Below, in pieces: positions 27,641 through 38,700 of a stretch of 64,000 bases of DNA. Each line of letters starts with the position of its first letter. The first letter of the stretch is position 1. Made by a program: the position numbers and the translations under genes. The notes under the pieces were generated by a model. That model ran no database searches. It saw only the letters and a list, made by a program, of their open reading frames with translations, and was not told the DNA's origin. Source of the stretch: Ascidia mentula (lineage: Eukaryota > Chordata > Ascidiacea > Phlebobranchia > Ascidiidae); assembly GCA_947561715.1 (NCBI GenBank), contig OX387199.1, positions 811,001-875,000 of the forward strand, in the 5' to 3' direction.

Positions 27641-27952
27641 TGTTTGTGACAAAAAGCTAAAAATAAAAGCGGAAAATACATGGGTCGAATTGGAAGCAAT
27701 TGAAAAATAAAATTAGACTGGCGAGTTTGCGTGGGCTGAACACATGAGCCTGAAAACTACACTGGATCGCCATATTGACTTGAAAGCGCTATTTTTGTGA
27801 TCATGGGTTCCGGAATGTGTTGTGACGTTTTCGTGTTTTCGCTTTTTAAACCTGAAGCTTGGCAGGAGACAATTCGAAACTCGAAAAATCAATTGTTTAA
27901 AAAACAAAATATTTAACTATACCGCTATTTTTGTTGCCAGGCATACTAATTT

Positions 27953-28006
27953 ATCAGAATTGCTCTTCTGGCACTTAGTTTCAAGTGCCAGAAGAGCAAT
28001 TCTGAT
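27953..28006. repeat. Perfect 24-bp inverted repeat with 6-base loop
   Basis: The left arm 27953-27976 and right arm 27983-28006 are exact reverse complements around a 6-base loop. The arm contains 'gaattgctcttctggcactt'. The sequence from about 27,928 through the left arm matches, imperfectly, the hairpin in the WAPL intron near 37,211-37,320 and a fragment near 63,705-63,760. It is therefore a member of a dispersed foldback family rather than a unique structure. Confidence 0.85.
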
Positions 28007-28807
28007 CAAACTATTTAATTTCACGCGTTTCCTGAAATGGGACCCTTTGGCCCCCACAAACCTCTTTAACAATTTCACTTCTTACGTGTGAATGCTTATC
28101 CGCTAAGCCGCAAGCGATAACCGTCTTAACGTGCCTACTCAACCGTGCAACTATGTACACCAGGTAAATGGTATTCCCCTATGTTTAACTGCGTGGGAAT
28201 GTTTCGGTTCATTGCGAGACAACGAGGTCAGTTTATGAGATTTTGATAGTGGTTTCCATGCGGCTCCACCCATACTTTTGTATTTACACCGGTAAAAATT
28301 TGATCTTTACCTCGCAGAGGTTTTGAAATGGAGTCACGGGAAAATTCATTCGGCGATGATTAAACTTTTTAACATTTACGCATCCTTGCCTGAGTGACGT
28401 TTAACCTGAGAAGTGGGGAGAAAAGTTGTGGATACGAACATAAGTAACTTAATGGCCAAAGGTTAAACTAAATATCATATTAATACCTCTGAGGTTCAAC
28501 CTCCAACACGCCCCCCTTGTGTAAATGCCACTTGTATCTGATACGTCACGGGAATCCAAAATCTCTTTTTTAGGTTATCAAAATAGAGCGCGGGAAAAAA
28601 TGAAATATTTGGAATATGAAGTTGTTCGTTTGTTGTTGAGTTTTTCCTATGCTCTGTAAGCAGCTTTTCTTCGTGGCAGATATTAATTCTAAAAATGCAG
28701 AAAGAGTTTAAAGGCACCGAGCGACCAGAGAAGTTTCATTTGAGCATTTTCAAAATACACTCTAGGATTAACCTGCGAGTCTGAAGTCTGTTCAACAACC
28801 TCTAAAA
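28007..28807. other. Upstream region of the secreted-peptide gene, nothing annotated
   Basis: No exon recognised on either strand. It ends at the ATG of the signal-peptide exon and presumably includes that gene's promoter; no clear TATA box or motif cluster was identified. Confidence 0.4.
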
Positions 28808-29829
28808 ATGAAAATAATGATTTTGGTGTTTCTGCTTCTGGTGTCGTCCACGATATCGGCAACAGCGCGTCGCTGCACAGGTGAAATTCATACGTTTTGT
28901 TGTTAAAAAATATACTCACTGTTTCTTTGTTGTTTCAGATCCGCGTTTAATGAAAAAGGTGAGTTTCATCAACAAGAACCAGAAAATAAAATCAAGTTAA
29001 TCAATAACAGTTTGTGTCAACATATTCTCCCGATAGCTTTATTGATAACAAAGACTGAGTAACAGATTTGACAACTTCTGTGATTATATCTTAATCGGTT
29101 TTCAATTGATGTATTCCATCGGTATCGCTGAAAAAACGTGATACAAGTGCACTGCTTCCTAAACTGAACATGCTTTTACTGTATTCTAAATTTAAACTAA
29201 ATTTTTTATCAAAAATCATGGACACTGCATAAACCACTACTTAAATGTTACTTCTAGACGACTTTAAATATGGACAGGAAATCATGCGAATTTGAAGTTG
29301 GCCAATGTTTAAGGTGAGTAAAAGTGGCAAAGAATCAGGAAAAAATGTGTATGTGGTTTAGTTGAATTACAAAGATTTAATAAATTCATTAAAGCTGGAA
29401 AAAGTACAGATTTTGGTCGAAAATGTTTAGAAAATCTGCTGGCAATTTTTTGTTCAACTTAGGAACACTACTAACGGATTTGGTCATAATTCTGAGAATA
29501 AAAAGAAACTGATGATGGGATAAGTTCTTGCCGAAACTTTTTTTCGTGTGAAACATGACAATGTTAACAACAGTATGGACCAGTCGTTTTACACTCAGAA
29601 TTATTTAATTTGTTTTTGCAAAATCGTAGAAGTCAAAAAAGCAACACGTTGAGTAAAGCCATTAAGTAGAAACCAAAACGAAAGAAGCGTCCAAATCTTT
29701 GTTATGTTCGATTCTTGTTTATAAAAAAAACAGAGATCTTTGCGAAACTAACATCGCCATTATATTCCCAGCTGTCAACAGCTCCAAGGAAGAAGACTGA
29801 AATGCGAGCCGGCGCCTCATTGTAGCTAA
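28808..29829 (+). CDS. Small secreted cysteine-rich peptide, four-exon model, 68 aa
   Basis: Family not recognised. Coding exons 28808-28880, 28939-28958, 29258-29313 and 29772-29829 join in frame (phases 1, 0, 2) with GT-AG introns, three of the donors being GTGAAA or GTGAGT. The first exon encodes a clear signal peptide (MKIMILVFLLLVSSTISATA, cleavage expected about residue 20). The remaining 48 residues are basic and hold six cysteines, at about positions 23, 41, 48, 51, 60 and 66 (spacing C-x17-C-x6-C-x2-C-x8-C-x5-C), an even number that suits three disulfides. Three of the six come from the last 19 residues. An alternative last exon, 29463-29523, is also in phase and would instead end in KKKLMMG with only three cysteines. 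I infer an extracellular peptide (defence, hormone or matrix role open). I saw no obvious poly(A) signal just after the stop. Confidence 0.6.
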
Positions 29830-29967
29830 ACACAAACAAAGGAGCTTCACGGATGAACTATTTACACTGTTGATGCTTTGTTGTATCGTTGTCGTACATT
29901 TTGTTGCACATACATGTGTTTTTAACACATACATCTATTAGAAACAAATTTTCGTTGTGTTCATTGC

Positions 29968-30077
29968 TAAGGGGTATTTTGCCAGAAAATTAGTGTGATC
30001 GCGACCGTATGCATGTGGGTGCATATTGCATATCCTCCTTGCGTACAGATCTGAAGCCCATAGCAAAATACCTCTAA
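29968..30077. mobile_element. Candidate 110-bp MITE with 15-bp inverted ends
   Basis: The ends 29968-29982 and 30063-30077 are inverted copies (13 of 15 matching, 'ggtattttgc' conserved) around a short AT-rich interior with alternating 'gcatgtgggtgcatattgcatat'-like purine-pyrimidine sequence. No coding capacity. The target duplication is unclear, so the class is unknown. Confidence 0.4.
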
Positions 30078-32720
30078 ATTTAGTCGAAGTTATTAAACAA
30101 ATGTTTCAACAATGCTATAAAAAATTGTGAAATTCAAAATCTCGATTAAAAGCAGTAACGAGTATGAAACGTTTGGTTTGAAGTAAAAAAAGTCGTCTTC
30201 TGATTCAGTAACTCCAGAAAAGCGTCCCAAAAGTGGAGAAAAAACAGATCACTTTACTTTCAACTGTGAAATTTGAAGCCGCAGGTTAACAAGTTCTCAG
30301 TTCGCCACAAAACCTTTACTCTGCCAACAAATTATCTTTGATTCAAGGGAGTTTGTAGAAACCGGTAAAGGGTCAGACCAGAAGCGTAAACAAAGGGCGT
30401 GGCAAATTTGGCTTGGCGTTGGTTTAAAAACGGCACGGGGACTAATTTTCACCCAAAGGAATGTTGGAAAAAGTGTCGCCGCTATTTGTTTTGAACACGT
30501 AATTCAACTTAAAACTTCTTTGCCGACATGTTTAGGAATTTAACCCTCAAAACGTCATACCAATGATAGAAAGCGTATACAGCAAACATGAGTTCTGCAG
30601 CACCTCCTGATTGGTCCATGCGACAAGGGTTTTTGATCTGAGGACCGCGACCCCCACGGAGCCCCTAGCTACTTTCCTGTGGTCGCAAATAGCTGAATTT
30701 TGCTTTTTCAAAAGAACTACAGACCGTTGAAAACATTAGGATTCGACAACGTAACACTGACGTGATGACTTTTACGAATAACCGATCAAATCCAGAGTAA
30801 ATATGTAACAGATATTTAATATGAATTCCTGTTCATTGTGTGTAGAATGCTGTGGCATCACGTATGGGCGCGGATTAGATAGACTTGCTTTCATGAGCGA
30901 TTGTCCGAAAACGATTGAAGCCACACCTTGTACCACACTTATCACTTTCTGCTCTGATTGTTCGCGATGTGAAACGAGCCGTTCTTCTTACCTCGCGAGC
31001 GAATTCCACGATTACATTCCCATAAATACTCCAAATGCACGGAGGCCGTTATTTGTTTTGGAAACTCACTCCCTTCGGAACAAATGACGCGACATCAACA
31101 CGTGCGTTCACGTTTACCTCGGTTCTTTCCACAAAATATCAAATTCATTATTCACCGTAACTGATCTTTTGTTCGCTTCTTCAACGTCTCTCCTGGTGAC
31201 GCACAGAATTATTTACATGGTGACCACAAAATAAACCAGTTGGTTTGCCGATTGTGAAATGCTCTATTAGAATCGAATAAAAAGGCAGATTGCGGTATTT
31301 GTAGTGGTTTATAAAATCTTGAGCGCGATTGCCTGTGTATCGCCGCAAAAATAATTATATCTGGTTGTGACGTGGACAAAGACCTGACAGGAAACAAAAA
31401 TAGTTCCAAATCCTTCACAGCAACGCGACGCACGCCACAGAAACAAAGTTTACTTTGCTATTTTTTTTACCGCACTGTGACTTGAACCCAGGTCATCCTG
31501 TCAACGAATACCGAAAGGGTTTTCTTCTTACCAATATGTGGGACGCGGGGTTGACCTTTCACAAGTTGGTCATTCTTGGTTTGATATTTAAGCCCCTTCG
31601 GGTGGGGTAATAAGCTTTATCTTAACCGAACTTTCTGCGGCATTTCTTCATCTTATGTGTGCTATCACAGCCCATTAACCTCCTCGATTTAGGAAGGACG
31701 TAATCAAATGCCGCAAGTCGCTACTGGTAAAACACGACTTGATAAGCATAGAATGGCAACTGGGTGGGGTTCAAAAACAATGTTTCGCTTCAATGCAGAT
31801 ACTATGCCGTCAGGAGTATAATTGGCATTTCCTATGGGTCAAGTCTATCAATCAAGTTTCGCCAATGAGAAGATCCACTGCCAGCCCATTTCAACGGTTA
31901 CTTTTTGCACAGTGACAAATTGCCGAACAAACCTCAACCACAGTGGAAAGTGCGGTATCGTGATGCTGGTGACGTTCAGGTCATTGACAGGAAATCAGTT
32001 CGTGGAAAGTCACTTCTGTATGTTTGGGTGGGGAACTAAAGGTTACACCCAAGCACAGTGTAGAACAAGTCACAGTGTAACAATCAATCTGACCTTGGAG
32101 TGACAATTGGTGTGACCTCATCGCCAGCGGTAGATAAGAAAATTCCTGAATTAAACCCTGATGGTTTAATTGGTGCGATTTTTATGCATCACGTTGTTCA
32201 TGTGCGTGGTGACATCGTGTGCAAAATCAGTTTAAAACGTTTGTAAAGGAACAAAATTTAAACCCATTCATTTCGCATTTGCATGACACAAACCATGTAT
32301 TCTTTTCTCTCAACCTGAGATTCTGTCTGTTAAAACTTGGAATTCAAAAATTGCATCGATTCCAATTTATTAACAATATTTACAAACGAATTCTCCCAAC
32401 AAGCAAGAAAACAAAATTATGTTTGGGCGAAAAAACCTTTTTCACACACGATAAAGAGGAAAAAAAGAAAAAAAAAACACAAAAAAAACAACGAAAATTC
32501 TACTCCAAATTATCACGTGGTCAAGAGAAGCGCAAAACGGGAAAGTACCGTGTGGGGAATTCAGAGTTAAAATATCATGAATGGATATGTTTAAACATTT
32601 ACGATCTGTTGAATTCTAAGCGAAATGTTTTTTGCAAAATGTGTGGAAAGATGATGTTGTGGGCTCGTGTGTTATGACTCGCGGGCGGATGAATTTCAAC
32701 AACGTCACCTTTCGCGACCG
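30078..32720. other. Intergenic stretch without a confident gene
   Basis: It holds several open frames (for example + strand 30821-31087, rich in Cys, and 31822-32103), but none has both convincing splice borders and neighbouring exons. A purine-rich poly-A tract lies at 32,455-32,490. A tRNA-like piece is annotated separately at 31,468-31,545. I see nothing else I can support. Confidence 0.4.
31468..31545 (-). mobile_element. tRNA-like fragment, possible SINE head
   Basis: On the minus strand the sequence contains 'ggttcaagtcac', close to a tRNA T-arm/B-box (GGTTCRANTCC), preceded by a plausible D-arm region. The acceptor stem does not pair, so it is not an intact tRNA gene. A tRNA-derived SINE head or tRNA pseudogene is the likely explanation. 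Confidence 0.3.
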
Positions 32721-32751
32721 ACTCGCTTTCACGTCGTGACGCAATCACGCG

Positions 32752-32757
32752 TTTAAT
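32752..32757 (-). terminator. Probable WAPL poly(A) signal (ATTAAA)
   Basis: ATTAAA on the minus strand lies 38 bases after the WAPL stop codon. No canonical AATAAA is nearer. A near-palindromic region (about 32,669-32,798) with inverted 'gcgggcggat'/'atccacccgc' arms surrounds the stop codon and this signal. Confidence 0.45.
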
Positions 32758-32794
32758 CATGAATTCACGAACGTGATCCACCCGCGATTCGTGA

Positions 32795-35700
32795 CTACGT
32801 GGAAATATTCACTTCCTCCAAATCCTCGATAATTTGAATCAACTTTTTCTCTCCCTTCTGGGACATCCCCGCCTGAAGAAGTCAAAAAATAAAGTCATTG
32901 TGACGTAACAGTGTTGTTATAAGAATTAATCTTTATGTGGTAACAATGTTGCTCGGGTTTAAATCAATTTAAACCAGAATTTGTCTCAATCGCTAAATTT
33001 TGAACGGAAAAGTACATTAGGCGCCCGACTCGATAACCCTTGCGGTTTGTATTGCTGGCATTTTATGTTTTACGGTTTTTGTTCACTTGCGTGGCAGCTT
33101 TGCGAGCAAAAGCAAAATGATGAAATTTGATATTTTTATGATTCGGTCAACGGCCATCTTTACGTTCTCTAATATAAAAAGCAGAATGTCGCCACATGGT
33201 GTCGCCCCACTCACCGTCATACTCATAAAACTAAGAAACTTCTTCAACATAGAAATCATAGGCGTGAAGTCGGAGGTGCCTCTGAGATGAGCACGAATCG
33301 ATGTGAGGTTTGCGCGGTTACCATGGATGAGACAACCGAGAACAAGGGCCGCGTGTGACGCCATAATCGAGTGTTCCATGTGTTCGTTCGCTTTGCTGAG
33401 GGCTGGAAAAGTAATTGTTACATCACAATGTTGGGAATATTTATTTAATCAATTATTTTAAGTGAAACGATTCAAAAATATTTTATAAAATAAATTTCCA
33501 ACAAAATATGAGAAATCCACATGAAATATAGATATTTCTGTCTATTAGAAACCAACTTTTACGGCTGTTCAGCAATTGTTGCATCACAAACAAACTGTAC
33601 GATCAAAAGTCAAGCGTACTTCGAACTCAAACACCAAACCACGATTATACAAAAGCTTCGACTTACTATCCTGCATCTGGGCTTTCTCCTCAACAGTCAG
33701 ACCAGCTTCCGGGTTCCTAGAACGCACCGAATCTTGACTGCCACCTAGTGACTGTTCGTCGTCGGCCGGAACCCATTCCATGCCGTCCTCTGACTCCACC
33801 CAGCGGCCATCTTTTGGGTTCGATTTAAGTTCCAATTTCTGGGATCTGCAGAAATCAGAAGCCTCCTGGGATTACAAAGTGGTTGGGCAGAGGATTATGT
33901 CGCACCCCACACAAGTACCGCCTGGGAATGTTTTAACTTCACTAAAACCTGACCAGGAACACTTCTTAGGCGTGACACGAGTGAAACTTCAATGTCAATT
34001 TCAAATATTACTACAATAACTTTGTGTCAACGCTTCAAAACATGTTTCGCTTTATTGAGCATCATCAGTTCTTATTCAAATAGATTTGAATAGTTGTCAT
34101 GGTAATATTTAAAGTACTGCCTGGATCGAACTTAAAACCTAAAGACAAATGACAGCCAAAATATTACGTTTCGTGATAAATCGTCACGGACAACAAGATA
34201 GACGTGCAATGGATTGTGTTCACGTGTCAGTATATGTTGTGGTGAGTTATAAATATTTATGTTACGGTTGTCAGTGAGATCACTGTGTGATTTTTAACAT
34301 ACATTATTATAGTTGATTCGTATAATCCAAAATTACTGATGGAATTTATCAAAATTATATTCGAATTAGGCAAGCATTCGTGTTCTGGCCTCTATTCAGC
34401 TATTCAGCAATATTTTCGAGTCAATCAAAAGCAGTGATTTATACAGTTTTCAAGCTTTCGTCTTAGATTTCTGTTTTATGATCTGTTGTGACAAACTTAT
34501 TGAGGTCACTGCGCAAAGCCAGCCCAGCCCTTTTAAGGGCTGCGTTTGTTTTGAAACGAGAGGTGAGCTGCCAGTGGCCACCCCGTGCGTTATTTGTGGA
34601 GACGCACAACACGAAGCAAAAATGTTAAACCACGCGCAAATGTAGTTTCACGGCCTGTTTTTTCGGCCCGAAATGCGCCAACGGTCGATACCTTTGAAAT
34701 CGACCCAAATTTCGGTGTTGAAGCCCGTTTTAATCCTGGGCTTGCCAGAGCTTTACAAGCTATTGAAACAGCTCAAAGAGAGCATTCCGGCTTTGGAGGG
34801 CGAATGGTTCTGTTGAACTGCGCATCCGCAGAAAAAGTCAAGGAGCTTGCTGCCACTATCTGAGCTAGTGACAAGACAGCTTACGACAATGCCCACTGTG
34901 ACGACGAAATCGGGGTGTTTTTGTCGCAGGTACAACAGCGCATTGAAATGTCGGCATTGTTAAACTTTATGCCAAAGTTCGCCCCAGTCAAGAAAGGGTG
35001 GAAAGTTTATGGCGATGAAAGCGTCTATGGGTGACAATCGTGTCGTAATTATGAAGAGTTCAGTCTTGGCCCAAAACCATATTCCCGGGCGCCTGCGTCT
35101 GGGCAAAAAAAACTATCGAAGTAACTTATGAAGATCAGACCAAGTAATGTGGATTTTGTCACGAGATGTGCCATGTCAAATTGCCCAAGATTCGCTAACC
35201 ATGCACAAGAGCAGCGGCTGCAGCTGCAGTAAAAGACCCAGGTGCTTAAGAGCAGCAAATCGAAGATAAGGGCAAGTCGACAGAGTCGGGTGCAGGTGCA
35301 CTCGTCACAACGCAAGGTGTGAAGGCGTCAGAGGCGGCAGATAAGGTCGTCACAACTCCAGGTGTGACATCTGAAGTCACACCTGGGAACAAACAGGGAG
35401 TGACAGATGTTGCCACTGAATGTGCGCAGTCAACCGTGACAGATTTCGTCACAAGAAGCGGAGCGAAGTCTACAGAGGCGCAAACACCCTCTAGCGCCGC
35501 AACGTCCAATGTTGACAACAACAAGAAGACACCAGAGGGGGTACGTCGCGGTATCCAGCAGCCCGTGTTGGCTGATATCACCACAACAACAATGGTTTCC
35601 ATGGATGCACCCGCTTACCCACATCATTTCCTCTTCCCGCAGGTGCAAAGCTCCTGAAAGAATAATATATCCACCCTCCTTGACCTTGACTTCCAACAAG

Positions 35701-38700
35701 ATGTTTCCCAACACCCAATCCCATGGTCTTCTGGCTTAAGATTAAATTTAAATCCCTCATCCAGACCCGATCCAAACGACTAGCTCAACACCACCACTGA
35801 GACACGCTCTTCCTACACCAACAGTTTGAAACATCACGACAAATAGTAAACGACTATCCAACCCCACAAAACCTACTTCCAAGACCTCAAAAAGTTGCTG
35901 AACAAAACCTATATCTCTAAAACTGTGCCAAAATCTTACGTTTCCTGGTAAATCGTTACGGACAACAAGATAGACGTGCAATGGATTGTGTTGGCTTGTC
36001 AGTATATGGTGTGGTGTTATAGATATTTATGTTCCACTTATCAGTGAGCTAACCGTGTGATTTTCAACATACATTATTATTGTTGATTCGTACAATGGTG
36101 AATTACTGATCATACAACAGACAGACTGGTTCGGATTATGAGGAATTCATCAAACCTTGTTGCTTCGGAATTTTGGTTCCGTTTCGCTTCAACAGCCTTT
36201 TTCACTCCCTCCTCACCGAGTACTTCGTTGTCACGTGCCGCTGATTCGTGTTTGTAAAATAGCTGAAAAAATACAGGAATTCTACGTCACAATGTATTCT
36301 AAACATAACAATCACAAACTGTTCGCTGACATTCGCTCGTCAAAACACTAAAAATATAAAAAAGAAATAAAGTTTCGAAATTGTTTCACGATTTTAAAGA
36401 AAAAAAGGTTTATGTATGGAAGGGATTGAGCGCAGAACATATCGTGATACACAAGTGTGATGATGAAAACATCCAACAGCTGACGGTTAAAAAACACGTG
36501 TTCTGGGGTCAAGTTTACCTCAACCAGAGATGCCACTACATTAACCACGTTAGGGGCATCCCCTCCGCCGTGTCGGGGGAATTTCCCCGTTGATTTGATC
36601 TCCATTTTCATCAATGACATTCGGTTTTTGGCGCTGCTTTCAACCAGATTTACCAGCAATCCCAGACCCTGAGAAAAACATTAATTACCAGTGTAATTGG
36701 GAGAGTTTCAGGAATTGTACTTTGTTTATTAATAGGTTTACAGGCTTTGCAGTCCAAACATTACTACAATATTTAATATTAAACATTTTTTCCAACACTC
36801 CTCTAATATTGACAAAACGTAGGCGAGTTATACAAAAAATATCAAAATTCGGATGCCAATATTTGCTGCACTGCACATTATATTATTTTGTGATGCTATA
36901 GTAATAAAACATGTTTTCAGTAAATAATAAGGGGAACCAAGTGCTATATAACCAGGTTTGTGTGGAACTGGTATTTTGTCGCAACTTTACAAACAGTTCA
37001 TAACCACTGTGCATGGCATTGTACAAAGGTTAAGGTTGCACACCAGAAGACTGGTTTCATATCTGTGGCTCTCCTTGAGATTAAGAGGAGTTGTTAGGAT
37101 GCATTTAGTGATGCAAGGGATCATTTCCTCCTGGTCTCCCACCTTGTTGCTCACCCACTCTGTAGGGGGAAAATAAAGTAATTGAAAAATCTAAAAAAAA
37201 CTGGAGAGACAATTTAAACAGGAGTGCTCCTCTGGCATAAATTAACAGAAAAATAAAGTCTGTTAATTTATGCCGAAAGAGCACTTCTGTTTTAATTGTA
37301 GTTTGTTTGGCAGCAAAAGTAGCACCATACTGAAGAAACAAATTCAACGAACAAGTGAAGGCAGAATGCCAAAATAATATAAAACAATTTGTTCAATAAA
37401 GCCTAATGGTGAACGGTTACCATTATCGTTGCTGATATTAACTAGAAGTCTGACAATCTGGGTGATGCAATTGTACAAGACAAGGTATGTTTGGTTGGGT
37501 TTTGTTGCATTTTCATCGTCATCAGCATCAAGCGATGAACCGGGGTGGAGAACCAACCACTCCTGACACAACTTCAACAACCTGAAGAATTACCAAGTAA
37601 TTGAGTATGTAATGCATATCTTCATATGCTGATTATGTTGACATATGTACCTATGCAGTGACATGTACCTTATATGTTCATTTATCTTTAGTTATTTGGA
37701 ACATCTCAACACAAAATGTTATTAAATGAGGAATATTTTTGTAAGATGAAACATACAGTACATAAATACATATAAATTATTAGTAGTATTTATTACTTTA
37801 AATAGAGATTACATTTTCCTACCTCCACAATATATTCTACATGGCACAATTTGGAGCGAACAAAACACAACAGATAATGTACTTACGTTGCCATCTTCTT
37901 GAGCAACAGTGCCCTCTGGTGAGTAACAAGGTACATGCTATTTCTGGGTGAGTTGACGATAGCGTTTTCAAGGACTTTCAGAATTCGTTCAAGGAGTCCC
38001 AAAGTTTGTTCGTACTTCTCACTCACAACAGTGGAAGGGACCAACACATCAACATTGCTTTTCACTGAAAAATTTAAATTAAACAAAATTATGACCAAAT
38101 AATTTGAAAATGACAAGATATGACTCTCACCAACAAACAAAACAGATAAAACCATGAATAAAGTTAAAAAAACAACAGCAAAAATCGTAAAAACATAAAA
38201 TCAAGTAAAATTTTAATTATAAACTTTCTTTTAAAACTTCAAATGAACTATCAATATCAGAAAAATCTATATCAGAAAAGCACAGTTTAGTTTTTTACCA
38301 ATGAAAGGTAGATTTAAAAATGCTTATTTATGATATTGTGATTGCAGAGCGACACCAAATCACACCAACCTAGTAAGATGATGTGATCAAGACCTCCTTT
38401 TATCCTAATCTCCTCACGAAACCACTCCGTTGTTCTCCGGGCTGTAAATCTCAACAACGCTTCACTTGCAAGTCGTTTCATCTACAATATCAAGATAAGA
38501 AAAGTATTCTTACTAACATTGACGGTTTGTTACAAAACAATTAGTTTTGTGTTTGAATTGGCTTTGATCAATGCTGAGGTTTGGAATGTAAGTAAAGAAT
38601 AAAGTTGTTTTGTATAAGAGGATGTTGCCTGTGACACAAACCATTTATAACAGTGGTTTTCAAACCATATTTCATTATGTGCTGATGCATTGTTTGTGTT

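Noticed and set aside
29463..29523. Neuropeptide ending in an amidated LMM, as the main product of the 28.8-kb gene
   Set aside because: The exon is in phase, but the alternative last exon gives a balanced six-cysteine protein. I kept this one as an alternative rather than the main model.
34585..34863. 92-codon frame treated as a host gene
   Set aside because: It lies between two direct terminal repeats and is broken by a stop with readable text beyond, so it fits the retroelement interior better.
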